DNA of 64,000 nt from CAVTWY01 sp963738575. Its GTDB lineage: Bacteria > Pseudomonadota > Gammaproteobacteria > Burkholderiales > Burkholderiaceae_C. Made by a program: the position numbers and the translations under genes. Location: the NCBI GenBank assembly GCA_963738575.1, contig CAVTWY010000001.1, positions 846,986-910,985 on the forward strand, read 5' to 3'. A model generated the notes under the pieces. It saw only the letters and a list, made by a program, of their open reading frames with translations, searched no databases and was not told the DNA's origin. Positions 7,253 to 15,890 of the stretch are shown piece after piece. Numbering within the stretch: the stretch's first letter is position 1; the number at the start of each line of letters is the position of its first letter.

Positions 7253-7528
7253 GGTGGGGGCCTTTGCGGGTGCAGTTCGATGAGGTTTGTGCAGCAAGTG
7301 CGGTCGACATTATTCCCCGCATCGACGACGCCACACTTTGGGGCGGGAATGCACCAAATCTGGGCAGCCTTGGATGGGGAATCACACCGTTGGTGCGCAC
7401 CAAGGCCGTGAGCGCGCCCCAAAGGCAGGCACTGACCTTGCTAGCTTGGTGCGTGGCTTGTGCGTGCACACGCAGCCAAGCATCACCCCATCCTCCCGCC
7501 ACGATCCGACCCCGGAAACAACCTTCTC
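7253..7528. other. Divergent intergenic region before amt
   Basis: 276 nt separate the MetE-like gene from amt. It holds a 14-bp perfect palindrome (7390-7403) and, at 7350-7366, TGCACCAAATCTGGGCA, which resembles half of the NtrC consensus (TGCACC-N5-GGTGCA). No sigma-54 -24/-12 pair was convincing. Confidence 0.4.
7390..7403. promoter_or_regulatory. 14-bp perfect palindrome upstream of amt
   Basis: TTGGTGCGCACCAA is its own reverse complement and lies 125 nt upstream of the amt start. The half-site GGTGC/GCACC resembles NtrC half-sites but in the opposite arrangement. A nitrogen-control or other dimeric operator is plausible; unproven. Confidence 0.35.
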
Positions 7529-8731
7529 ATGGATCAAGTCAAACAGGGCACCGACGCGCTCTTCATCTTGCTGGGCGCCATCATGGTGCTGGCCATGCAT
7601 TCGGGCTTTGCCTTTTTGGAGCTGGGCACGGTCCGCAAAAAGAACCAGGTGAATGCGCTGGTCAAGATCTTGGTGGACTTTGCGGTGTCCACCATCGCCT
7701 ACTTTTTTGTGGGCTACACGGTGGCTTATGGCAGTTCGTTTTTTACCGGGGCCGAGGCCCTGGCGGCCAAAAACGGCTACGAGTTGGTGAAGTTCTTTTT
7801 CTTGCTCACCTTTGCCGCGGCCATCCCCGCCATCGTGTCGGGCGGCATTGCAGAGCGCGCGAAGTTCATGCCGCAACTTATTGCCACGGCAGTACTTGTT
7901 GGTTTGATCTATCCGTTTTTTGAAGGTGCTGTGTGGGGTACCGATTCGCGCTTCCAGGCTTGGATCAAAGGCATTGCCGGGGCTGATTTTCATGACTTTG
8001 CCGGCAGCGTGGTGGTGCACGCGGTGGGTGGCTGGATCGGCTTGGTGGCCGTGGTGCTGCTGGGCGCGCGCCACAACCGCTACCGCAAAGACGGCGCCAT
8101 GAGCGCACACCCGCCGTCGAGCATCCCGTTCTTGGCGCTGGGCGCATGGATCTTGGCCGTGGGCTGGTTTGGCTTCAACGTGATGAGCGCCCAAACCATC
8201 GACAAGATCTCGGGCCTGGTGGCGGTGAACTCGTTGATGGCCATGGTGGGCGGCACGCTGGTGGCCACCTTGGTGGGCAAAAACGACCCCGGCTTTGCCT
8301 ACAACGGCCCCTTGGCCGGCTTGGTGGCGGTGTGCGCTGGCTCTGACGTGATGCACCCCTTGGGCGCCTTGGTGACGGGGGGTGTGGCCGGTGGCCTGTT
8401 TGTGGCCATGTTCACCTTGACGCAAAACCGCTGGAAGATTGACGACGTGTTGGGCGTTTGGCCGCTGCACGGTTTGTGCGGCGCCTGGGGTGGCATGGCC
8501 TGCGGCATCTTTGGCTTGCAGTCGATGGGTGGTTTGGGTGGCGTCACGTTTTTGGCGCAGTTGATTGGCACGCTGGCGGGTGTGGCTTGGGCCTTGGTGG
8601 GCGGCTTGGTGGTTTATGGCTTGTTGAAGGTAACGATGGGTTTGCGCATGACGCCTGAAGAAGAGTTCAACGGGGCCGATTTGTCCATCCACCGTATCGG
8701 GTCAACGCCAGATCGCGACGCCACTTGGTAG
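7529..8731 (+). CDS. amt: Ammonium transporter Amt
   Basis: The 400-residue inner-membrane protein has about eleven hydrophobic helices, the usual Amt/MEP/Rh architecture, and conducts ammonium/ammonia as a trimer. The twin pore histidines are seen in VVVHAVGG (His164) and VWPLHGLCGAWG (His314). The phenylalanine gate and the C-terminal cytoplasmic tail are in place. The ATG at 7529 is chosen because MDQVKQGTDALFILLGAIMV begins the first helix; the longer open frame upstream has no family similarity. No glnK lies next to it, unlike the common glnK-amtB pair, so PII control must come from elsewhere. Downstream, riboflavin synthase begins 72 nt later. Confidence 0.95.
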   Translation: MDQVKQGTDALFILLGAIMVLAMHSGFAFLELGTVRKKNQVNALVKILVDFAVSTIAYFFVGYTVAYGSSFFTGAEALAAKNGYELVKFFFLLTFAAAIPAIVSGGIAERAKFMPQLIATAVLVGLIYPFFEGAVWGTDSRFQAWIKGIAGADFHDFAGSVVVHAVGGWIGLVAVVLLGARHNRYRKDGAMSAHPPSSIPFLALGAWILAVGWFGFNVMSAQTIDKISGLVAVNSLMAMVGGTLVATLVGKNDPGFAYNGPLAGLVAVCAGSDVMHPLGALVTGGVAGGLFVAMFTLTQNRWKIDDVLGVWPLHGLCGAWGGMACGIFGLQSMGGLGGVTFLAQLIGTLAGVAWALVGGLVVYGLLKVTMGLRMTPEEEFNGADLSIHRIGSTPDRDATW

Positions 8732-8803
8732 TGATTGGGGCAACGGCTGGGGCTGTGGCCTCGGCGGTGATTTGCCTGGCCATCGGCTTGGTAAGCTAGC
8801 GCC

Positions 8804-9517
8804 ATGTTTACAGGCATCGTTCAAAGCGTGGCCAAGGTGGTGGGTTTGCAAGACCGCCCGGGCCTGCGCAGCTTCGCCCTCGAATTTGCAGACGACGCGT
8901 TTGCACAGGGTTTGCAAATTGGCGCCAGCGTGGCGGTGGATGGTGTTTGCCTTACTGCAACCCAGCTGATGGGCCCGCGTGCGGCGTCGTTTGACGTGAT
9001 GCAGCAGTCGCTTCAGCTCACCACCCTGGGTGCTTTGACCAACGGCGCGCGCGTGAATGTAGAGCGCGCCGCCAAGGCCGACGCCGAGGTGGGAGGGCAC
9101 CTGCTGTCGGGGCACATCGACGTGCAAGGGCAACTGATTGAGGTTCGCAAGCCCGACAACAACTGCGTGTTGCGCATGGGCGTGGCAGCACCTTGGATGC
9201 GCTACTTGTTTGCCAAAGGGTATGTGGCCGTCAACGGTGCAAGCTTGACCATCGCGCAGGCCAACCGCGAAGCCGATGGCAGCGGTTGGTTTGAGGTGTG
9301 GTTGATCCCCGAAACTTTGCGCATGACCACGTTTGTAGAAAAGCGCGTGGGAAGCGCAGTCAACATTGAGATCGACCGCGCCACGCAAGTGGTGGTGGAC
9401 ACCGTGCGAGACGCCGTGGCCGAGCGCCTGGGCGCGTTGGCGCCAGCGCTGGAGCGGCTGCTGCAAACGCAGGGTTTGTCACTGGACGGTGGCAAGCATG
9501 GCTCGCAAAAAAACTGA
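8804..9517 (+). CDS. ribE: Riboflavin synthase alpha chain
   Basis: The protein catalyses dismutation of two 6,7-dimethyl-8-ribityllumazine molecules to riboflavin. It begins MFTGIVQSVAKV, the hallmark N-terminus, and has two lumazine-binding barrels: residues 1-97 and 98-195 (GHLLSGHIDVQG opens the second). At 237 residues it is somewhat longer than the usual 210-220, the extra lying in a C-terminal tail (RLGALAPALERLLQTQGLSL). It is not in a rib operon here. The start of the next gene overlaps its end by 20 nt in another frame. Confidence 0.93.
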   Translation: MFTGIVQSVAKVVGLQDRPGLRSFALEFADDAFAQGLQIGASVAVDGVCLTATQLMGPRAASFDVMQQSLQLTTLGALTNGARVNVERAAKADAEVGGHLLSGHIDVQGQLIEVRKPDNNCVLRMGVAAPWMRYLFAKGYVAVNGASLTIAQANREADGSGWFEVWLIPETLRMTTFVEKRVGSAVNIEIDRATQVVVDTVRDAVAERLGALAPALERLLQTQGLSLDGGKHGSQKN

Positions 9518-10784
9518 AGCGCCCTCGACGCGCGACTTGCAGGGCGCGGCCCGGCTCGTCACCGACGCCACCGCAGGGCTTGCCACGTTGGTGGAGGCGA
9601 TGCATGCACGCATTGCGCGCTTTCCCGGGCGCGACGCGGACGCAGCCGAAGCCGACACGGCGGGCGGCGCCGAGCGAACCCGCGGCATCACGGGCTTGGT
9701 TTACAAAAGTGTGCGTGGCACAACGCGGCTGGTGGGTGGCAGCATCGACGTGTTGCTGTCGGTGTTGTCGTCAACGCTAGACGCGCGCGAGGCGGGCTTG
9801 CCGCTGGGGCAAGCGCAGCCTCACGCCGACGCAACCCGCCACCCCGAGCGCGACGCCGTGATGTCTGCCTTGAACGGGGTGCTTGGCGACTACTTGGTGT
9901 CGACGGCCAACCCATTGGCCTTGGGCATGACGATGCACGCCCTGGGTGGTGCGCCGGTGGCCAACGCTGCCGACTTGACGCCGGGCCCTGGCTGCAACGG
10001 CATCGTGGTGCTGCTGCATGGCTTGTGCATGAACGACTTGCAATGGACACGCAAAGGCCACAACCACGGCGCGGCGCTGCAACTCGACTTGAAGCTCTTG
10101 CCTGTTTACGCGCGCTACAACACGGGGCTGCACGTGTCCATCAACGGCCGCGCAATGGCGCGGCAAATCGAAGCTTTGTTAACACCTTGGCCGTGCGAGG
10201 TGCAGCGGCTTGTGATCGTGGGCCACAGCATGGGCGGGTTGGTGGCGCGCAGTGCCTTGCACTACGCCACCCAATGGGGGCTGCAATGGCCCACGCTGTT
10301 GCGTGAGTTGATCTTTTTGGGCACACCGCACCACGGCTCGCCACTGGAGCGCGCAGGCAATTGGATCGATGCTGCCATGGGCTCAACACGTTACTCAGCG
10401 CCACTGGCGCGGCTGGGCAAACTGCGCAGCGCGGGCATCACCGATTTGCGCTTTGGCAACCTGGTGGACGAAGACTGGGTGGGGCGTGACCGTTTTGCCC
10501 GCAGCAAAGACCGCCGTGCCCACGTGCCGCTGCCCCAGGATGTGACGTGTTATGCAGTGGCCGCCAATGCAAGCACTCAAGACGGCGGGGTGCGGGGCCG
10601 GCTGATGGGCGACGGTTTGGTGCTGCTGGACAGCGCCATGGGCCGGCATACCGACCCCGCGCGCACGCTGCCTTTCTTGGCCGAGCACCAGTGGGTGGCC
10701 CAAGACATGAACCACTTCGATTTGCTCAGCAACCCCGAGGTTTATGCGCAGATGCTGGCTTGGTTGTCGCCCAAGCCAGCCTGA
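9498..10784 (+). CDS. Alpha/beta hydrolase, lipase-like
   Basis: This 428-residue protein has a 160-residue N-terminal region of unknown role and then an alpha/beta-hydrolase core. The oxyanion region is VVLLHGLCMND (171-181), the nucleophile elbow GHSMGG (Ser244, 242-247) and a following FLGTPHHGSP segment typical of PGAP1-like and triacylglycerol lipases. The catalytic histidine is probably in MNHFDLLSNPEVY near the C-terminus. The ATG at 9498 (MARKKTEAPS) was chosen over an upstream start in the same frame that would lie wholly inside ribE. There is no signal peptide. Likely a cytoplasmic esterase or lipase; substrate unknown. Confidence 0.85.
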   Translation: MARKKTEAPSTRDLQGAARLVTDATAGLATLVEAMHARIARFPGRDADAAEADTAGGAERTRGITGLVYKSVRGTTRLVGGSIDVLLSVLSSTLDAREAGLPLGQAQPHADATRHPERDAVMSALNGVLGDYLVSTANPLALGMTMHALGGAPVANAADLTPGPGCNGIVVLLHGLCMNDLQWTRKGHNHGAALQLDLKLLPVYARYNTGLHVSINGRAMARQIEALLTPWPCEVQRLVIVGHSMGGLVARSALHYATQWGLQWPTLLRELIFLGTPHHGSPLERAGNWIDAAMGSTRYSAPLARLGKLRSAGITDLRFGNLVDEDWVGRDRFARSKDRRAHVPLPQDVTCYAVAANASTQDGGVRGRLMGDGLVLLDSAMGRHTDPARTLPFLAEHQWVAQDMNHFDLLSNPEVYAQMLAWLSPKPA

Positions 10785-10844
10785 CCCTAAGTTGCCTCGG
10801 CCCTGAGGTGCATGAGCGCAACGGCGTCTCAGTACCGGAGTGCT

Positions 10845-11846
10845 TCAGTCCACCTTGGCGCCCGAGAACTTGACGATCTCGCGGTACTTGGCGGCGTCGC
10901 GTGCGATCAAAGCAGCAAATGCGTCGGGGCTGTTGGGGCTCGGCTCGGCAGCCATCTTGCCGAGCGCGTCTTTGACGGCGGGTGACTGAAGCGCGGCTGT
11001 TAGGTCGACCCGCAATTTGTCGAGCACGGGCTGGGGTGTACCAGCGGGGGCAAATAGGCCAAACCAGGTGCTGATGTCAAAGTCTTGCAGTGCGGCCACA
11101 CCCGAGGCGCGCATGGGCGAAATGTCGGGCATGAGGTTAGCGGCTTGTGGCGTGGTCACGGCCAACGCCTTGATCTTGCCTTCGCGGATGCGCGGTGCGG
11201 CGGATGCCAGGTTGTCAAACATAAACTGCACCTCGCCGCTGAGCAGCGCCAACTGCGCGGGGCCCGCACCGCGGTAAGGGATGTGCAGTGAATACGTCTG
11301 CGTGCGCATCTTGAAGAATTCACCCGCCAAATGGCCCGCACTGCCGTTGCCACCCGATGAAAACTGCGTTTGACCCGGGTTGCGCTTAAGCACCGACACC
11401 AGGTCGCCCACGCTGCGGATGTTGTGCTTGGTGGCGAAGTCGTTGTTGAGAACGAGCACGTTGGGCACGTTGGCCATCAAGGTGATGGGTGCAAAGTCTT
11501 TGATGGCGTCGTACGGCATCTTGGCGTAGAGCGACTGGTTGATGGCGTGGGTTGCCACCGCGCCCACCAACAAGGTGTAGCCGTCGGCGGGTGATTTGGC
11601 CACCGAATCGGCACCGATGTTGCCACCTGCACCGGCGCGGTTGTCCACCACGATGGTGCCGAGCGTTGGGCGTGCGGCCTCGGCCATCACGCGCGCCGCA
11701 ATGTCCAGCGGGCCGCCGGGTGGGTAGGGCACCACCAGGCGGATGGGTTTGTTGGGAAACGCCTGGGCCCATGCCAGTGCGGGGCCAAGCAGGAGGGCTG
11801 CGCCCAAGATCATCGAGAGGCGACGGGTGGTTGGTGATGCGTTCAC
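10845..11846 (-). CDS. Tripartite tricarboxylate transporter substrate-binding protein (Bug family)
   Basis: A 333-residue periplasmic receptor. The signal peptide spans about residues 1-28 (ILGAALLLGPALAWA-QA). It is followed by the family signatures FPNKPIRLVVPYPPGGPLD, VDNRAGAGGNIGAD and a C-terminal region with AALIARDAAKYREIVK. Bug proteins bind carboxylates or other small anions and are greatly expanded in Burkholderiales. No TctA/TctB membrane genes are adjacent, so it is an orphan receptor. The ligand is not predictable from sequence. Confidence 0.93.
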   Translation of the reverse strand: MNASPTTRRLSMILGAALLLGPALAWAQAFPNKPIRLVVPYPPGGPLDIAARVMAEAARPTLGTIVVDNRAGAGGNIGADSVAKSPADGYTLLVGAVATHAINQSLYAKMPYDAIKDFAPITLMANVPNVLVLNNDFATKHNIRSVGDLVSVLKRNPGQTQFSSGGNGSAGHLAGEFFKMRTQTYSLHIPYRGAGPAQLALLSGEVQFMFDNLASAAPRIREGKIKALAVTTPQAANLMPDISPMRASGVAALQDFDISTWFGLFAPAGTPQPVLDKLRVDLTAALQSPAVKDALGKMAAEPSPNSPDAFAALIARDAAKYREIVKFSGAKVD

Positions 11847-12030
11847 AAATGGGCTCCTTGGATGCGCTTAGTCTAGAGCCAGTGCTGTCGCTTCGGCCCG
11901 ACCCCTGCACGTCTGCGCACGGCCCCGCAAGTTGCCGCAAGTTTCCACATCTCCCTGCGCGGGCGCAAGGTGCGAAACTCTGGCCTCCGATCTGACCTTT
12001 ACCACCGCCTTCAACGCAACCCAGCGCCCC

Positions 12031-13884
12031 ATGGAACACGCTCCCTCTTGGCTCATCAACAGCTTGATTTACCTGGCCGCTGCTGTGGTGGCGGTGCCAT
12101 TGTCCAAAGCATTGGGCCTGGGGTCGATCATCGGCTACCTGATTGCCGGCGTGGTGATTGGCCCTTGGGGCATTGGCTTGGTGGCCAACGTGCAAGACGT
12201 GCTGCACTTTGCCGAGTTTGGCGTGGTGTTGATGCTCTTTTTGGTGGGGCTAGAACTGGAGCCCAAACGCTTGTGGGCACTGCGGCGGCCGATTTTTGGG
12301 TGGGGCAGTGCACAGGTGTTGGTGTGCGGCGCGGCGTTGACGTTGCTGGCCGTCGTGATGGGCGTGCCGTGGCGCATCGCGTTGGTGGCCGCCCTGGGGC
12401 TGGCGCTTAGCTCCACCGCCGTTGCTTTGCAAGTGATGAACGACCGCAACATGCTTCGCACCAGCAGCGGGCAAAGCGCGTTTTCTATTTTGCTGTTTCA
12501 AGACGTGGCAGCCATCCCAATCTTGGCGCTGGTGCCCTTGTTGGGCGTGGCGGTGGTGGCCAACGGGGCCGAGGCGCCGGCCTGGTGGGGTGCAGCGAAG
12601 GCGCTGGGGGTGATCGCGCTGATCGTGTTGGGCGGGCGGTTGGCGGTGAGGCCCGCACTGCGCTGGATCGCGCGCAGCCGCACGCCCGAGATTTTTACGG
12701 CGGCGTCGCTGTTGCTGGTGGTGGCCATCGCCGCGCTGATGCAATGGGTGGGCATGAGCATGGCCCTGGGGGCATTTTTGGCTGGCGTGCTGCTGGCCGA
12801 GAGTGAATACAAACACGAGCTGGAGGCCGACATCGAGCCCTTCAAGGGCCTGCTGCTGGGGCTGTTTTTCATCGCGGTGGGTATGAGCATCGACTTTGGG
12901 GCCCTGATGCGCGAGCCACTGCTGCTGGCGGTGGTGCTGGTGGGGTTCTTGGTGGTCAAGGTGCTGGTTATTTATGGGCTGTCGCGGGCGATGGGCATGC
13001 CGCACCAAGATCGGCCCGTGTTTACCTTGTTGTTGGCGCAAGGCGGCGAATTTGCCTTTGTGGTGTTCCAAGCGGCGGCGGGGGCCAAGGTGTTCAGCAA
13101 CGATGTGGCGTCGCTGCTGATTGGTGCTGTCGCTTTGAGCATGCTGCTGACGCCGCTGGTGTTGGTGGCGCTGGACAAGTGGGTGATGCCGCGCTTGGCC
13201 AAGGGCAAGGGCAGTGCCATGGAGGCGCTGGCCGAGCAACAAGAGGCGCCCGTGGTGATTGCTGGCTTTGGCCGCTACGGCCAAATTGTGGCGCGCGTGT
13301 TGATGGCCAATGGCATTCGCACCAGCGTGCTCGACCACGATGCCGAGCGCATCGAGTCGGCCCGCGCCTTTGGCTACCGTGTGTTTTATGGTGACGCCAC
13401 GCGCCTGGACTTGTTGCGTCTGGCAGGGGCCGGACAAGCCCGCGCCGTGGTGGTGGCAGTGGACGACGTTGAAGACGCCAACAGCATTGTTGACACCGTC
13501 AAAACGCACTTTGCACAGGCCCAATTGGTGGTGCGGGTGCGTGACCTGACCCACGCCTTTGACATGCTGGACCGCGGCGTGACGAGCTTTGACCGCGAAC
13601 TCTTTGACGCCAGCCTGCGCAGCGCGCGCCGCGTGCTGGACGCGTTGGGGGTGGACGCGCAAGACGCGCATCGCATGGTGCAGTCCTTCCATGACCACAA
13701 CATCGATTTGATGCACGCATCGCACCGCGTGCGCCACGATCAGAACCAGCTCATCGCCACCGCCAAACAAGCGCGCGCCGATTTGGAGCAACAGATGTCG
13801 CAAGACAAGGTGCACCAAGAACACGGGCGCTCGCACGCCGACGCAGTGGCCGATCAGTTTGGGTTGCCCAAGCAAAGACCCTGA
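12031..13884 (+). CDS. Kef-type potassium/proton antiporter with TrkA-N domain
   Basis: The 617-residue protein combines about twelve N-terminal membrane helices (cation:proton antiporter-2 family, residues 1-385) with a cytoplasmic Rossmann domain. The latter is a TrkA-N/KTN fold with VVIAGFGRYGQIVARVL near 410 and the ending DATRLDLLRLAGAGQARAVV. It resembles KefB/KefC, glutathione-gated K+ efflux systems, or the related YbaL. KefC-specific ancillary genes (kefF/kefG) are absent. I use the ATG at 12031 because MEHAPSWLINSLIYLAAAVV starts the first helix; the longer open frame upstream lacks similarity. The N-terminal QxE-like antiport motif MLFLVGLELEPKRLW is conserved. Confidence 0.9.
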   Translation: MEHAPSWLINSLIYLAAAVVAVPLSKALGLGSIIGYLIAGVVIGPWGIGLVANVQDVLHFAEFGVVLMLFLVGLELEPKRLWALRRPIFGWGSAQVLVCGAALTLLAVVMGVPWRIALVAALGLALSSTAVALQVMNDRNMLRTSSGQSAFSILLFQDVAAIPILALVPLLGVAVVANGAEAPAWWGAAKALGVIALIVLGGRLAVRPALRWIARSRTPEIFTAASLLLVVAIAALMQWVGMSMALGAFLAGVLLAESEYKHELEADIEPFKGLLLGLFFIAVGMSIDFGALMREPLLLAVVLVGFLVVKVLVIYGLSRAMGMPHQDRPVFTLLLAQGGEFAFVVFQAAAGAKVFSNDVASLLIGAVALSMLLTPLVLVALDKWVMPRLAKGKGSAMEALAEQQEAPVVIAGFGRYGQIVARVLMANGIRTSVLDHDAERIESARAFGYRVFYGDATRLDLLRLAGAGQARAVVVAVDDVEDANSIVDTVKTHFAQAQLVVRVRDLTHAFDMLDRGVTSFDRELFDASLRSARRVLDALGVDAQDAHRMVQSFHDHNIDLMHASHRVRHDQNQLIATAKQARADLEQQMSQDKVHQEHGRSHADAVADQFGLPKQRP

Positions 13885-13921
13885 CGACGTTGTGTGCATG
13901 CGGGTGGGAGTGCTGAAGGTT

Positions 13922-13933
13922 CAGTAATTACTG
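13922..13933. promoter_or_regulatory. 12-bp palindromic operator before gbsR-like gene
   Basis: CAGTAATTACTG is perfectly symmetric and lies 15 nt before the ATG at 13948, within TTCAGTAATTACTGTAAATTCAGT. MarR/GbsR regulators bind such AT-centred palindromes, so autoregulation of the gbsR-cioAB run is likely. The same stretch could supply a -10 box (TAAATT). Confidence 0.6.
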
Positions 13934-13947
13934 TAAATTCAGTCAAC

Positions 13948-14496
13948 ATGATGCAAAGCCCGCTTGTTGCCTCGTTTGTGGCCCACTTTGGCGAAATGGG
14001 CAGCCGCTGGGGCATCAACCGAACCGTGGGGCAAATTTACGCCCTGATCTTTGTTGCCCCGCACCCGCTGCACGCCGACGAAATTGCCGATCAACTGAGC
14101 TTTTCACGCTCCAACGTCAGCATGGGGCTCAAAGAGCTGCAAGCTTGGCGCTTGGTCAAGCTCAGCCACGTGCAGGGCGATCGCCGCGAGTATTTTGAGG
14201 CCCCCGGTGACGCTTGGCAGGTGCTAAGAACCCTGGCCGAAGAGCGCCGCCGCCGCGAGATAGAGCCCACCTTGTCGATGCTGCGCGACGCGCTGCTGCA
14301 ACCTGTGGGCAACGACGACGAGCAGCATGCCCAAGACCGCATGCGCGCACTTTACGACTTGATGGCGCAAATGACCCAGTGGTTTGACGAGATGCAGCAA
14401 CTCGACGCCAAGACGCTGTCGCAGTTGATGAAAATGGGGCCCCGCGTGGGCAAGTTGTTGGCACTTTCAAAGGGCAAACGCAGCGAGAGGGATTGA
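13948..14496 (+). CDS. GbsR/MarR family transcriptional regulator
   Basis: The 182-residue protein has a winged helix-turn-helix (residues 25-95: YALIFVAPHPLHADEIADQL then SFSRSNVSMGLKELQAWRLV) and a helical dimerisation tail. This matches the GbsR branch of MarR regulators. The ATG at 13948 begins MMQSPLVASFVAHFGEMGSR; the longer frame from 13894 would read through the palindrome. It ends 2 nt before the start of cioA and is evidently its operon partner, so its ligand may be linked to respiratory or redox state. Family members in this position next to cytochrome bd genes are frequent in Burkholderiales as far as I recall. Confidence 0.88.
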   Translation: MMQSPLVASFVAHFGEMGSRWGINRTVGQIYALIFVAPHPLHADEIADQLSFSRSNVSMGLKELQAWRLVKLSHVQGDRREYFEAPGDAWQVLRTLAEERRRREIEPTLSMLRDALLQPVGNDDEQHAQDRMRALYDLMAQMTQWFDEMQQLDAKTLSQLMKMGPRVGKLLALSKGKRSERD

Positions 14497-14498
14497 CG

Positions 14499-15890
14499 AT
14501 GGACGCCTTGCTTTTAGCGCGCATTCAATTTGCGGCCAACATCAGCTTTCACATCCTTTTTCCAACCATCAGCATCGCGCTGGGGTGGTGGTTGCTGTTT
14601 TTTCGCTGGCGCTGGCTGCGCACCCGTGACAACGCCTGGCTGCTGGCCTACCGCTACTGGACCAAGATCTTTGCGCTGACTTTTGCCATCGGTGTGGTCA
14701 GTGGTTTGACCATGAGTTTTCAGTTTGGCACCAACTGGCCCGGGTTCATGGAGCGCGTAGGCAACGTGGCGGGGCCGCTGTTGGGCTACGAGGTGTTGAC
14801 GGCGTTTTTCATGGAGGCCACGTTTTTGGGCGTGATGTTGTTTGGGCATGACCGCGTGTCGCCGCGCATGCACCTGCTGGCCACTTTCTTGGTGGCACTG
14901 GGCACGACCTTCAGCGCCTTTTGGATCTTGAGCCTGAACAGCTGGATGCAAACGCCGACTGGGCATTCGGTGCTCAACGGCGAGTTTCATGTCGAGAGCT
15001 GGTGGGACGTTGTGTTCAACCCGTCGTTTCCCTACCGCTTGACACACGTGCTCTTGGCATCGGGTTTGACGGCCAGCTTTTTGATGGCAGGCGTCACAGC
15101 CGCCCGCGTGCTGCGCGGCACGGACAGCCCGGCAGCACCGCGTGTGTTGCGGGCATCGCTGACGGTGGCGGCGGTTTTGATCCCGCTGCAAATATTTGTG
15201 GGTGACCTGCATGGCCTCAACACGCTCAAGCACCAACCGGCCAAGATTGCGGCCATGGAAGCCGTTTGGCAAACGGCGCCAGGTGCACCGCTGGTGCTGT
15301 TTGGCATCCCCAACGAAAAAACCAGGCGCAACGATTACGCCATCACGGTGCCCAACGTGGCCGCGTTGATCTTGACGCACGACGCCAACGGTGTGGTGCA
15401 GGGGCTTGATGACTTCAAGGGCGCGCACCCACCCGTCGCTCCGGTGTTCTTTGCCTTTCGCATCATGGTGGGTGTGGGCGTGCTGATGCTGTTGGTCAGT
15501 TGGGGTGGTTGGTGGCTTTTGCGCCGCAGTGGGTGGCAGCCGGCGCGTTTGCCCAAGCCAGCTTTGCATGCGCTGCGCTGGATGACGTTTTCGGGTTGGG
15601 TGGCCACGCTTGCCGGGTGGTACGTGACCGAGATCGGTCGCCAACCCTGGATTGTTTATGGCCACCTGCGCACTGCCGAGGTGGCGGGCAATGTGCCTGC
15701 CTCGAACATCGCGGCCACGTTGGCGGTGTACCTCACCATGTACGTGTTCTTGTTGGCGGCTTACGTGGCGGTGCTGCGCTACATGTCCGAGCACACCATC
15801 CCGGGTGACCCGGGGGCGCCTGCGGTGAGCCATGGCGGCACACCACCCACGCCATCGCGCGCGTCTGCAGCGGCGGGAGCAGCATCATGA
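14499..15890 (+). CDS. cioA: Cytochrome bd-type ubiquinol oxidase subunit I (CioA-like)
   Basis: 463 residues and about nine membrane helices. This subunit carries the haems and oxidises ubiquinol at the periplasmic face. Visible signatures are ARIQFAANISFHILFPTISI at the N-terminus, the LTMSFQFGTNWPGF segment, MEATFLGVMLFG and the conserved GWYVTEIGRQPW near 380. The Q-loop is short, as in cyanide-insensitive CIO oxidases. The ATG at 14499 follows GAGAGGG and directly abuts the gbsR stop. Cotranscribed with cioB (4-nt ATGA overlap). It supplies an oxygen-reducing branch resistant to cyanide or useful at low oxygen. Confidence 0.94.
   Translation: MDALLLARIQFAANISFHILFPTISIALGWWLLFFRWRWLRTRDNAWLLAYRYWTKIFALTFAIGVVSGLTMSFQFGTNWPGFMERVGNVAGPLLGYEVLTAFFMEATFLGVMLFGHDRVSPRMHLLATFLVALGTTFSAFWILSLNSWMQTPTGHSVLNGEFHVESWWDVVFNPSFPYRLTHVLLASGLTASFLMAGVTAARVLRGTDSPAAPRVLRASLTVAAVLIPLQIFVGDLHGLNTLKHQPAKIAAMEAVWQTAPGAPLVLFGIPNEKTRRNDYAITVPNVAALILTHDANGVVQGLDDFKGAHPPVAPVFFAFRIMVGVGVLMLLVSWGGWWLLRRSGWQPARLPKPALHALRWMTFSGWVATLAGWYVTEIGRQPWIVYGHLRTAEVAGNVPASNIAATLAVYLTMYVFLLAAYVAVLRYMSEHTIPGDPGAPAVSHGGTPPTPSRASAAAGAAS

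Noticed and set aside
7382..8692. 436-codon minus-strand frame across amt
   Set aside because: His/Gln/Arg-rich antisense shadow of a highly conserved ammonium transporter.
12250..13899. 549-codon minus-strand frame opposite the Kef antiporter
   Set aside because: His-rich low-complexity translation, typical antisense artefact of GC-rich coding DNA.
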